A stretch of DNA of 64,000 bases from Magnolia sinica (Eukaryota > Streptophyta > Magnoliopsida > Magnoliales > Magnoliaceae): contig NC_080577.1 in the NCBI RefSeq assembly GCF_029962835.1, positions 2,914,001 through 2,978,000 of the forward strand. The letters run 5' to 3'. This document shows positions 36,396 through 49,500 of the stretch, piece after piece. Within the stretch, counting starts at the first letter, position 1; each line of letters begins with the position of its first letter. The position numbers were made by a program, and so were the translations under genes. Below the pieces are notes generated by a model. It did no database searches. It saw only the letters and a program-made list of their open reading frames with translations, and was not told the DNA's origin.

Positions 36396-37285
36396 TTTTA
36401 TAAATGAAACAAAATCTTGTAAAATAATGTGGCCAACATAATGATTATACAAGCTTAACCTTTGTAGTATCCCATCGGCATAATACAAATGCAAGTGAAA
36501 ATATTTAATGGCCCGAACGAATGTGAATGCATAAGAGAACATGAGGTATAGCCACGGAGATGGAAGGTGACTCCAAGATTCTAGATTTTGCAAGGAAAGT
36601 CCCGTCTGAAGTTTAAAATGATGAAGATGGAAGGTGACTCCAAGATTCTAGATTTTGCAAGGAAAGTCCCGTCTGAAGTTTAAAATGATGAAAATCTTTA
36701 AATTCGAACCATCCAAACACCCCACTTCACAGATATTGGATTTAAATCTCCGACTATTCAAAATATAGATTACAACCACCAAACGACTCTTAACCTTTGT
36801 GTTTGGTGCAGCCGATGGTATTCAAAAAGAATACAACCGTCCATTTTCTCAGCTAAAATAGTTAAACTCGAGAAACGGTAACTGTTATCTCTTAACATGG
36901 GAAGATACCTTTGAGCACTTCCATCGACACCGGTACTCAACAGGCTTACATCGATTCCTAACCATACTTGCGCGTGAATCTAATGCCTGCAAAAGGTGGC
37001 CCATTATGTAGATCGCCAACTTCCAAATTCAAGCTGATCCAATCATCAAAGGTGGAATAGTTGTCAATCAACTGATTTGATGGAGTGGCCCACCTTCTGC
37101 ATGTGAGCCGTTGGTCTGTGAAGTAGTGGTGTATCATGATAAGCTTCGCAGTCATTTTAGAATCCAGACCGTATGTAATAATACCCGATTTCATCAAATA
37201 TCAGAAATGTCATCGGAATTTGGTACATAACATCAACGACATGGATGAACGGATATGTGGGCCGGTCCATTATAGAAACGCATCC
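36396..37285 (+). repeat. Copy B of the duplicated segment, adjoining the FTSH11 promoter
   Basis: It is the counterpart of 33979-34829 and ends at the same phrase (AGAAACGCATCC) before diverging. It carries a 67-bp tandem duplication (36559-36692) and about 20 extra bases near 37100-37145 that copy A lacks. It ends only 280 bp before the FTSH11 start codon. Confidence 0.85.
36559..36692 (+). repeat. 67-bp perfect or near-perfect tandem duplication within copy B
   Basis: The unit starting GATGGAAGGTGACTCC occurs at 36559 and again at 36626 with essentially no differences. Copy A has a single, diverged unit, so this duplication is recent. Confidence 0.85.
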
Positions 37286-37564
37286 TGGCCAAGCATTAAA
37301 GTAATTCATCATAGGAGCATCTAAAAGCTTGCTTCGGAGCACGGCCTCGCTCGCTGTCTCGACCAGTCAACCAAGTAAAACAAAGCCCTCACGCGGGCGC
37401 CAACGTGATTTCAATCGCAGATAAGGTTTCTTCGTCTCTTGCTTCTTCCAATCGTGTGGTTGTTAACTTCATATCTCTGAGAGGAGAGAGAGAGAGCATT
37501 GCTTTCCAGCGAATTCTTCCTATACATAGCCCTAATTCCTTCTCTCTTCTTTGTTTTGTTCGCC
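37286..37564 (+). promoter_or_regulatory. FTSH11 proximal promoter and 5' leader
   Basis: No TATA box is obvious, as in many housekeeping plastid-protein genes. Visible elements are an ACGT core (CCAACGTGATT, about 37401-37411), an I-box-like GATAAGG (37420-37426), a GA-rich run (about 37481-37497) and a CT-rich patch (about 37528-37556) just before the ATG. The transcription start cannot be fixed from sequence alone. Confidence 0.5.
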
Positions 37565-40500
37565 ATGTCTGCTCTTCAAGCCTCTCTCATCTGCAGGCCT
37601 CCATCTCTTCCTTCTCTCTCTTCTAAACACCATCGCCTCTTTCTCTTCAATTCCCGTCTCTGCAATCCCTTGCATCCCCGCTCCTTCTGTCGCCGCCCTC
37701 ATCCCATCATCGCCCTCGCGTCCCTGCCCGAAAACCCCAATTCCACCCCGGATTCCTCTTTCCCCGGGCACGACTGGATTTCGGATCTTGAAAAAGAAGA
37801 AACTGCCGATTTGTCTGCCGGAAGTGGCAGCGACGGGTTGGAGGCCGATGCGGAACCCGCTGCGGAGGTTGAGGCGGGTCGGGATGATGTTCAGGCCGAG
37901 AGTGGGGATTCGGCGGGGAAGCAGGTGGCGGGGAGCAGGTTCCCGCTGGCGGCATTTCTCATGGGAGTGTTCGTTTCGTTGAGGAAGGGTTTCGAGAATC
38001 TGGCGACATCGGAGTGGTTGAGCTGGTGGCCATTCTGGCGGCAGGAGAAGAGGCTGGAGCGGCTTATTGCAGAAGCTGATGCAAACCCGAAAGACGCCGC
38101 AAAGCAGGGCACACTGCTGGCGGAGCTCAACAAGCACAGGTTTTGTTTATTTATTTATTTTTTCTATTCACTACTTTATTTACATGATTACCATTTTATT
38201 CATTTTCAATGTTATACACTTGCATTGCTTATGGTCTTGGAGTTTTTCAATCGTAACAGTTTCCATGCTTTTATTGAAGGCATTCTGCTGTAGTAAGATT
38301 TTTATTTTTATTTTTTTATTGGTTATGAATGTATTCATTGCCTGTGTATTCTTTTGTTAATACTAATACTGGTGGTATTTGTGTAATAAAAAGTGTGACT
38401 AAGAAACTGATGGATGTTCTTACGAGCCACCAATCAAACTATTCTGAAAACTTGGGTTGAACTTGTTAGGAAGTGACTGTGTAATAACCATCCTTGGATT
38501 AAGGACCTGTTTAGGTATCACCCAAAAAAGGGAATTACATGGATTTTCAAGAGGGAAAAATTGACTTCCAAATTGCTTATGTTTGGGGTAGCTCTAAAGC
38601 ATCAGCTGATTGGTGACAAACGCTTGTCTCCTGCCCAAAATTGCTAGCGAGATAAAAATGGGTCCAGTCTGTTCTTTGTTATTTTATTTAATTTGTTTAT
38701 TTTTTATCACTTGAGAATTCAGGATGGACGATGTGCTACCACCTACAGCACATAGCCAACCGGACATATACCAAGGCATTTATCCAACATTTCTCCGTCT
38801 GCTGTGTTTCTCTCTTCCATGTTTTTTCATATCTATAAGGATCTGCTAACCTTTTTACGTTTTCTAAGATAGGGGATGTGATTTTAGAGTTGACTTCACA
38901 GGATGTAGACAAGTAGATTGTTTTGTATGCTTGTGTGTCTCCTATTGCATACCCATGTTTAGTGGTTGCAGCTCTCATAATAGCATTGCTGTTATATTCT
39001 TGGCAGCCCTGAATCCGTGATTAGACGTTTCGAACAAAGGGATCATGCAGTTGATAGTAGGGGAGTTGCAGAATACCTTCGAGCTCTCGTTGTCACCAAT
39101 GCTCTAGCAGAATATCTCCCAGATGAGCGATCAGGGAAGCCTTCAAATCTTCCTACCTTGGTAACATTCAGCCTTAGCTTGGTTATCCTTTTTTCTTTTG
39201 CTTTGTTTGCTATCCTTTCTTCACAACCTAGTGAATGTCAACCTCGAAATGACTTTCCCTTCTTTCAATTTCTTGTTACGCTGCATTTCCCATATGCATT
39301 CCTCAAATCTGTATCACATGGCTTTATAAAAAAATGTAGAAAATCTAAAATACCAGCCATTTTCCACTGAGGTTGAGGGGTGTATGTGGTGCGACCTTGA
39401 GGATGGGACAGGCCACTATGAAGGCCCCTAAAATGCCTCTAGTGTTTGTAGGGAAGGGAGGGTGCTGGGCAACTGGGTAATACCCACTACCAGCAAAAAT
39501 GTCCACGTCACCATTAGGCAAAAGGAAAATGTCCATCTCTGTCACGATTGCCACGGCCTCGTCCTCCGCGAGTGGCAATAAAAGCAGTGGCTGCAGGATT
39601 AGGAGTCATTGTTTTGAGAGATTCAAGATGAGCTTCCTTATTATGAAACATTACTCTAAACTTATCAAAGTCGAGGAAGGGATCTGCAATGAAAATCATG
39701 GTTTGAAGGACCTTATAATCTGGAAGGCGATTATCTAAAGTATAGGTGACAAAATCATAGTTGGGCATACCCAATAGAGGTTAGGACATCAACAATTAAC
39801 TTTAATTGAGAGAGATACGTGGACACAAATTTTGATTCTTTAGGTTTTTGTTTTTGTTTTTTTGAAGATCATCTCGAAGTTGGAGAGCCTTAGCATATGA
39901 GATTTTTGGGAAAAGTTGGTTTATTTAATCATTTACTTAAGAAAATGCCAAACAACAAGGGAAGTACTGAAGCCAACGACTTGAGTGAGAATATCGGAGA
40001 GATGCATTAAGCTAACTCAAAATCAATTGATCAGTTTGAAACTAAGACTGATATTTAGGATTAGGTTTTTGCACATATTTAGAGGAACAATTGGAGGTGT
40101 TTTTGGACTCAAATATTGATGAAGAGGAGGTTTCAAGCTTTTAACATAGCCGTACAAGTTTTGACTACTGAGAACAAGGCAAAATTTGCTATTCCAATGC
40201 AGGTAATTAAATTCCTTTTAAGTTTAATGGGAATAAGGAAATGGAGTTGGGAGATATTAATTATCCTAACTACTTTGGGTCCACAAAGAGGAGGGCATGT
40301 GAGATGGGAGATATTAGGAAAAGCAAAAGAAGAGGCCATGAGAAAGAACAATATGTTTGTGTGCGTGAATGTGTTTGGCAAGGGGAAGGGGATGCTTGTA
40401 GCGGGTGATCCAACAATCGTAATTGGCAATCAACAAGGGATCAAAGAAGATCTCAAGTCGTGGTGTTAAGATCAATTGAGAAAGAGTTGTGTAGACTCTT

Positions 40501-43500
40501 TTTTTTTTTTTCAAATGTTTTGTAGAATGAGAGAGACTAAGAGAGATGAAGAAGACAAAGAAGCCCTAAGTTCGAACTAGGTGCTTTGATACCATGAATG
40601 CATGAATCAAGGCATTCAATAATGATGATGGTGGCCGTAACAAACCAATGCTGTTACCTTGATAACATGGGCCGTAACGACTGTTATTGCCTTCATTTAT
40701 TATTATCATTATTATTCAAAAAAAAAGTATCAGCCCCGTAATGGACCCTTACGAGCATTTTTTCCCCGCAATGGCTATTACACATAATGGTTCCCACCGT
40801 TACCGTTACGTAACTGTTTTTTAACCTTCGCATGAATACTTTGATATTTGCTGGATTGTAAGACTAGATCTGGAGAGCCTTGGTATGAGATTTTGTAGGT
40901 TGGCAATGGGTGGGCTTGGGCTTGTATTTTGAACTGGCCGAGCTTATTCAAAATACTAATTTTGCTTGGCTCATTGCCAGCCCTAGATTTTTTAATAAGG
41001 TTTTTTTTTTTTTTTTCGAAGAGAATGTGAAAGTCTTAGACATTAGGAGTAGTCAAACCAACGGTTTGAATGAGAATAAGAGGTGAAAGAGATGCATTAA
41101 GCCAACTCTAAATCTTGATAAATTTGGAACCAATACTAATATTTTGTATTATATTTTTCACATATGCAAAGGAACCATTAAAAGCATTTTTGGAGTCATA
41201 AATATACGAGGAGGTTTCAAGTTTTCAATATAGCCATATAAGTTTTGGCTATTGAGAAAAGGGAGAAATTGATTCTTCTAAAGCAGGTAATTGGATTCCT
41301 CAAGTTCAATGGAAATGATGAAATGAAAATGAGAAAGATTAGGAAGGGTAGAAGAAGAGGATGCTGTGTGTGTGTGTGTGTGTGGAGAGAGAGAGACCCT
41401 AGGTTCGTCCAAAGTGCTTTGATACCATGAAAAGGTACGGTGAGCTTGTGAGTCATACTTTTCTGAATTTGTAATGTGATAGTGATGGTGAGATTATGAG
41501 TCATACTTTTCTGAATTTGTAGAGATGAATGAAATTTGTCGAAGGCTTTCTTGTCCACATAACCCAAATCAAAATAGCTAAGCTGAATGGAAACATTTGC
41601 ATATTCGTGAGATTGGTATCCTAGTTTATAGATTGTCTTGGAATTGAGTAAAGAGATGGAATATCCTGTTAAATTTCATTGGGCTTATAAGGTGTCCTTT
41701 AGGGTTTATAAAAAGGGTTGTTCGGTAGAGGGCACTACACTTTCTGTTTTTGTTTTTGTTTTTTTTGTTTTTCTGGAGTTTTCTGAAGTTGTTATTTAAG
41801 TACACCTGTAACTAGTGCAGATATTTCAATTTCAATTAGTAGTTCATCCCTCACTACCTGAACATTCTTCTGTGCTGTGTTTACTTCATGTATTCTAGCG
41901 ATTTGGGTGTTGAATATTTGTTGATTTCACAGCTGGATTGCATTAATCCCCACCATCATGGAAATGAAGCCGATCGTGTTGCTGAAATCAATACAGCTCA
42001 TCTAAAATGGGGAAGTGGGGTTAACCCAAACTTTTTTGAAAAAATAATAATAAAGTAAAAAAAAAACTGAAAAAATTAGAAAACGACATGAAAAATTTAG
42101 GAAAATTCAGAAAAAAAGATTCACACAAATTTAAACCAAATTTACTCAACTCAGGTTAGCAAATGTGTTTGCTTTGAAACAGAGGGCTTTGTGATCCCTT
42201 AGTTAATTTCTCTTCTCTGTAACTGCAGAAATGAGAAAACGGTTTGAAATTTAAAATCCACATTATAAAGTTGTAGCACACCGCTCTATGCAACTCTTCA
42301 TGACTTGGTGGGACACAGTTACAGCTCAGATTTCTTTTAGGTTGGAGTGGCCTTATTGTCCTAGTAGGATCAACACCGGTACAACTTGTTGGATGATATT
42401 TTAAATCATACAGAGGATAGAATAATAGAACCCCATTGTCATTAGTGGTGGTGATGGCACTACTTGTACCGGAAGACATGTCCTTGAACAGTAACTTGGT
42501 GACTTCTAAAGAACACGGCGGAAAGATACTCTCTTTCAGTTATCTTAAACTTTCATCGGGGAAGTAGAAAGAAACACACTTCCCTTCCTAATTCCTCATG
42601 GAGAAAGAACTAGGAAATGAAGTTTTCAGTTGTGTTGGAAGACATTCTCAAACACAAGACTTAAATGGAACCATGTCCAAGAAGGGCTTCACCACTAACA
42701 TGTTATTTTCTTTTGTTAAGGATGGGAAAGAGAAAAAGAAACAACAGGTTATGAAGTTACAAATTACAAGGAAAATCTGTGGTGCTATTATTTCATGTTT
42801 AGCGGGTCAGTCCCTCATTGTTTAAAGTCATTTGAATCTGTTGTCACCTCCATTAAAGGAGCATGGTCCAGTATAGTAGTAAAAGTTCTGAATGTAATGA
42901 AGTTTGACCATCCAGATCTATGTTTCTATGTTTAGGTGTACTCATTCAATTTTCTTTTTGAAAATTTGCATCAGGAGATTCATGCTTCATGATTTTGAAT
43001 CACACTATTTCTTGTTCTAGTATCACATTTCTTAAACATGTATCTGAATATTCAAGTCCATCAATGCTTTCTATCTGAGTTTGTTATGATTTTTTATTTT
43101 AGAAATTGATTTGTCTACACATAGAAATCCAATGCTGATCTTGGATTTTTTACACAAACAGTTGCAAGAGTTGAAGCAACGTGCAACTGGGAATATGGAT
43201 GAGCCCTTCTTGAGCCCGGGCATATCTGAGAAGCGGCCTTTACATGTAGTTATGGTGAGGAGTATAACATCTTTAGCTCTAATTAGGTACTCTTACTGCT
43301 AGGAAGAACCTGTTTGTTCTTGTTTTGGATGGGACCATCTATTTTTCTGTGTTCAAATTTATAATATTCATATTTTGTTTTGGCTTTATTAGGTTGACCC
43401 TAAAGCATCAAACAGATCCGCACGTTTTGCTCAAGAACTCATCTCGACTATCTTATTTACGGTTGTTGTTGGATTGATGTGGTATGGCCCTCTTTACTCC

Positions 43501-46500
43501 GTTTTACTTTATTATTTAAGTCCTACTAGGGTTTGTCATTTTATTTTCAATTACCTTGTATGTTTAAGATGTTATGGAACTTCTCTCAGCATGAGTACTG
43601 TTGGGTAATCCTTACCAAATGTTCTGATTTAAAGAATGGTCCCCTTTCTCTGCACAATCTGCACCTTTTGTATGGCTCAAGTTTCCAAGGATTATATTGA
43701 TCTTTTTTAGGGCTTCATAATGCTAGTATCAAAGGAAGTGCAGTAAAATGTCCGTATCTTATGCAAGTTGATATCTTTATTGGCCTCTTTTAGGGGTTGT
43801 TTGTTTTTTTTTTTTTTTTTGGTTTTTATTTACATATGTATTTACTGGTAAATAGACAATCATTATTTACATATGCATGTAGAAAAAAATCCAGCCATGA
43901 AATGCACTTTATGGGAGACCGATCGATTTACTGCTAAAAAGCTGTAAATAGTCATCATTTCCAGATAAAGGTGTTTGTTTCCTACATGTAATTCATGCAG
44001 CAAGTTCTTGTGTTGACTCTCCATGTCTTGCATAAAAAAGGTGGGCTCTATACCTCTGAATTGATACAAACATAGTTCAAGTGGGGCCATTGGACGGGAT
44101 GGTCCCTTAGTCTTGTGCATGATAAGATCCCTCGCATCCATTTATTCCTTTGTGTGATGCGAGGTGTGCCCCGGTCTCCACAAAGATGGTGCGGCCTAAG
44201 TTATGGTATGGTCCACCTAAGATGGTGTGGCCGAAGCTATGGTTATAGTTCACCTAATATGGTGTGGCCCTTATGGTCGGGAGTTTTTAATGGTAGGGCT
44301 TTGAAGCACTATTGTTTCTTATGGTTTGGTCCACTTGAGTTGATGATCTGCATCATTTTTGGATCATGCTCTAAAATAAATTGAAATAACGGATGGACGA
44401 CGTGGATGAAAAATTTCAGAGAATTAAGGTAGGTCCCATGGCAAGGGCCTCATCGTCTTAGATGAGGCCAGGGACCGCACCTAAGATGCACTAGAAAAAA
44501 AAAACTGCAAGAGCTTATCATGCCTGCTGGTTTAATATCCGGTTTTCATGTCATGCCACTGCGCACGTCGCTGACAACAGTGGTTGTATAAATGATATGA
44601 ACATCACTGTTGTTGTATCCCCCCTTTTTCGGACAGGTTGTCATATCATGCATCACATAACTCGCCAAGCTGCTTCAATTTCTTACCACCATCATGGTGA
44701 TTTTCTTACCAGCATTCCCGTCATGTAAGTATATAAACTCCAAATTCTACACCTGTACTCCTCCAAATGCGCCCTCGGGTGATACAAGTGAGTAACCTGT
44801 TAAGAGGATATACACATGTGTTGCACATCTTACCTGTGCATGATCGTTGTCCAAAAAGAGTTCAGGCCATGGTAGCAGACCTAAGGTCCATGACAAAGGC
44901 AGTCATTACGGTCCTACGCCCATACACCCAAACTAAAAGAAGAAAAAGAAAAAGGCATAAGCATCAAACATCACAATCTTAACAAGAACACTAGTCTATC
45001 TACTTCCACAAAAAGCCACCTTACTTTTCACACATCTTGTACCTCCCCCTGCAGTAGAACATTAACTGTATGTCATGATAGATACCAACAAGGCACATAC
45101 GAACCCAAGCATTGCACATCCATCATCCCCTACATGACTATCACTAACCTCGAAATGCGTAGGGGTATTGGTGGCAAGGTGTTCCGTTGCGGTATCGGTG
45201 GGTGTAACGGTTCCCACCGTTACCGATACGGATACGGCCCGTATCGGCCGATACGGGGCAGTAACGGGGTGTGTAATAGTACAAATTTTTTTTTTTTGGT
45301 CAAAAAATTATGAAAAAATATCCATTAAATCCGGAATATTCTAAATATTCCAAATATGCATTCATTTATAATTTGGAACATGTTTATGGTGGTGTAACGG
45401 TCTACTCTTTGGTGAGAAGTTGTATCGGACTGCTTGATGAATTTATGAACCTGACAACCTAGTATTGGCTATAGATCTTTTATATTTAATTATTTAACTA
45501 TATAATATCAATATGAATTAATTAGAATGAATCTAAAACCAAAATATCTCATATTTGTAGGTATTGGTGTATTATATACCTTGTGACTTGTGTACATTTT
45601 ATTTCAACATACAATCTAGGGACTCTTATGTCCAATTATGTGATTCATATATCTAACAAATTAATATAAAATTTCCCAATAAATCTTAAGAAAAAAATTT
45701 GAAATTATATTCAAGTAAATAGTGTTGTCGATTTAGAGCTAATTTGGTGGACCATTTGATGCCCCAAATCAACGTTATATTCATGCAATCTATTGTCACT
45801 TATCTCACTAATGGATTGGTGGATATTTATTGAACAGTGAAGAATGAAAAATATCAAATGATCCTATTTCAGAAAAACAAGTGTTTGCAAATTAACAGTG
45901 AAAATCATTTAAATAATTTAATTTTGGAATTGTGACATGACAACAACAGTGTCATAATTTAATTTATTAATTTTGAGTTAATGTATGCCTCATGGACAAT
46001 TTTTATGGCCATGTACATAGGGCCCGCCACGATGTATGTATTGTATATCAATGACATCCATCCGTTTTATCAAATCATTTTAAGGCATGGTCCAAAAATG
46101 AGGTAGATCCATATCTAAGGTGGACCACTAGTGGGTGAGGCCTTGAAATCACCTTGATGTATTTGTATATCCGTGCTGTCAATCTATTTTGCCAGCTCAT
46201 TTTAAAGCATGATCCAAAAAAACAAGTAGATTTAAATCTTAGGTGGACCGCTAGTGAATGACGCCCTGAACATAGGACCCACCTTGATGCATTTGTTGTA
46301 TATCCATGCTGTCCATCCTTTTTGCCAACTCATTTTAGGGCATGGTCCAAAACATGAGGCAAATCCAAATCTTTGGTGGACCACTCAGTAGGGATTGAAT
46401 TCCCACAATTAAAACTTCTATTATTCTTATTATATATATATTAATTTTAAGGCGCGACTTGTGTTTTCCTTGATCCAGGTCCATGCAACATTATCAACAG

Positions 46501-49500
46501 TACGATGGTAAATAAACCTTACAATGGGCCATAATGGGTTTTTAACAGTGGGCATTCAATCCTATTGTGCGGTCCACTTGAGATCTGGATCTGCATCATT
46601 TTAGGGACCGTGCCTTGAAATGATCAGGAAAAACTAATGGGTGGCATGGATATATAATACAACACATAAATCAAGGTGGGCCACATGCACCAAAACAATG
46701 CAAGTGCACGGTGGGCCTTCAATCCTACTGTGCGGTCCACTTGAGATCTGGATCTGCTTCATTTTAGGGACCATACCTTGAAATGATCAGGAAAACTGTT
46801 GGGTGGCATGGATATATAATACAATACATAAATCAAGGCGGGCCGCATGCACTAAAATAGTGCAAAGTGCACTAAGCGGCATGCGCCGCAGACCACTTAA
46901 AAAAAAAAGGTGCGTGGCTGTTTTACAGCCACACCACCCGTTCATTTTTTCGAGACCAAGAGAGAGGGAGAGATGAGAGGGAAAGAAAGGGAAAAAGAGA
47001 GAAGGAGAAAACGAGAGGGGGAGCTGCACCAGAGGGGACAAAAGAAGAAGAAGCAGGAGGAGTAGCTGCAGTGGCGCCGTTGGGAGCTACAGCAAGAAGA
47101 AGAAGAAGAAGTTGCAGTGGCGTTCATGTTGGGTATTTTGTTTTTTTGTTTTTTTTTTTTTTTTAAATTCTAATTTCTTTAGGGTTACTGCCTGTTACGG
47201 CGGTTATGCCTTGTAACGGCCGTTATGGCCCCCATAACGGCTATTTTGGTTCCGTTTTCTGGACCTCCCCGATTTAGCCCCCGTATCGCATAATGGTAAC
47301 TGTCGTTACGGCCGATACGTAACCAATTTGGGACACCCTGACTGGTGGATGCATGCATGGATAAAAAAATGTGCGGACGGTGGGGGGGTGCCTCCTTCTC
47401 TTATGCAATGCCATGTTGGTGTGGTTGGAACGATCGTCGTCGTGTTTATCCGGCAGCTCTCCCATCGGAATGTTGGGGGATATTCATATAGCTTGGTGAA
47501 TGCTCCCCATGCGATAAAATGCTTCATCAACAGTCCAATATGACTTAAACCTCGCCCTGCTGTAACCCTTGGCCTGAGCTTTGCACTCTTCCCATGTATA
47601 GTAGATACCAGGAATCCTTCCGTTGAACACGACGTACACTTTCCCCGTCTGCAAGTGTCATATTCAAGATAATTAGGAATTGACCAATACGTGAGTGTTC
47701 TCCAATATCAAACGCTATTATAATCTGTTTCAAATTCATTTCATCATCAATATACAAATCAAAGCATGCAACAGAAAGTTGAGCGGATGCAAACGTTGAT
47801 GTAATTAGGAATTTAATTGCATGTGGAAATAAATACCTGAGGCAAAAATTAATACTACAAGTGCACAATTGATATACCATGTATGATCACTATGGCTAAT
47901 TTCCATGTACTAACATACAACGAAATCATAAGTAGAGTAAGCAATTCCACGTGTTGTAACTTTGAAGGTCAAACTACTTGTTCCATGTGATTTGGAATGA
48001 AGATCGGTGCGATGCCTATCTTCAATCACGAGAGTGTGAGGCTTTCAGTTATTCACCTTTGAATATTCCTTCTTTGTTTGAGTCTCGAGGTATTTTGTTG
48101 AAATCTTTTCTGTTCTTCACCCAAACCATCGAAAACCTTTCAAACACCTTCCTTCATTCTTCATTAGCCTATCCATCAAAACCCCACAGTTACGGACCGA
48201 ACCCAAGCCCATCGGACCCCACACGTGTGACCGTATGGCCACACGTGCGAGCCCCACGGCTGGTCCATATGGCCCGCTTTTCCTTTCTCCCTACACCTTT
48301 GATCATTCCTTTCAAACCCCCATCATCACTTGTCCAAAACCCTAACCCTATCCCTAAAATCCCAAACCTCCCAATTTCCCCCAAATTCCCAAATCCTAGA
48401 TCTCCAAATCCTTCAATTAACCTAAAATCCCTAATTTCCCTACATCCAAAACCCTAATTCCCATCTCATAACCTTCATCCAATTTCCCAATTTAACCCTA
48501 ATTTCACCATTTCCCGTAAAGTTTCCTAATCCTAGTTTCACCCACACCCAAATCTAGTAAACTAGGTAGTATTAGACATTTTTCTTTACAATAAACCTAA
48601 CCATATGCTATTTGGATGTTCCTATATCCATTAGATCCTAGTTTTTTATGTTTAATGATCTTGTAGGACGATACTTGACAACTTAGGCTTAAACTATGCA
48701 TGCTTTCCTCTTAGAATCTTGATATTTGTGATGATGTTAGTAAGATTTGTGGTTTTTATTAATTAATTTAATTTTGCTGATTGATCTCTCACATTATTTG
48801 AGTTCATGCATTGGTCCTGCATCGGTAGTCGTGCAGGAGACGATAGATGTGAAGTGCTTGGGTTCGTATGTGCCTTATTAGTATTTATCCTGACCATACA
48901 GTTGATGTTCTACCGCTGAGGGAGGTGCAAGATGTGTGGAAAGTGGGGTGACTTTTTGTGAAAGTTGACAAACTAGTGTTTTTGTTAGGGTTATGATGTT
49001 TGATGCTTATGCCTTTTTTGTTGGTTTGGGTGTGTGTATAGGACCCTAATGACTATCTTTTCCATGGACCTTAGGTTTGCTATCATGGCTTGAACTATTT
49101 TTGAACAATCATCATGCACAGGTAGCTATACAACATGTGTATATATCCTTTAAACAAGTTACTTGTATCACCTCATGGTGCATTTGGAGGAGTATAAGTG
49201 TGGAACTTGGAGTTCGTATACTTACATGTCGGGAATGCTGGTAAGAAAATCATCGTGATGGTGGTAAGAAATTGAAGCAGCCTGACATGTTATGTGATGC
49301 ATGATATGAGAACCTGGCCGAGAAAAAGGAGACACAACAACAACGATGTTCCCATCCTTTATACAACCACCGTTGACAATGTCATGCCTAGTGGCATGAA
49401 GTTGAAAATTGAATATTAAACTGGCATGATAAACTCTTGCAGTTATTTTTAGGACGTCTTAGGTGCATCCCTGGCCTCATCCAAGATGGTGCGGCCATTG

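Larger units (their letters stand above)
45175..47340. mobile_element. hAT-type element (2.17 kb) nested in the long-TIR element
   Basis: The ends CAAGGTGTTCC and GGGACACCCTG are inverted, and the neighbouring GGTATCGG-TAACGG blocks also pair between the ends. The flanks ATTGGTGG (45167-45174) and ACTGGTGG (47341-47348) match at 7 of 8 bases. The inside has two tandem-repeat blocks, CGTTACGG/CCGTTAC-rich ends and a CT-rich stretch (46930-47120), but no transposase. A related end sequence occurs near 40610-40830. Confidence 0.7.

Noticed and set aside
47978..48457. 159-residue open frame inside the long-TIR element
   Set aside because: Pro/Ser/Asn-rich low complexity from CCCTAA/CCCAAA-like DNA; no recognisable domain.
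48310..48560. CCCTAA-like words suggesting an interstitial telomere repeat
   Set aside because: Only scattered, imperfect words, not a tandem array of CCCTAAA.
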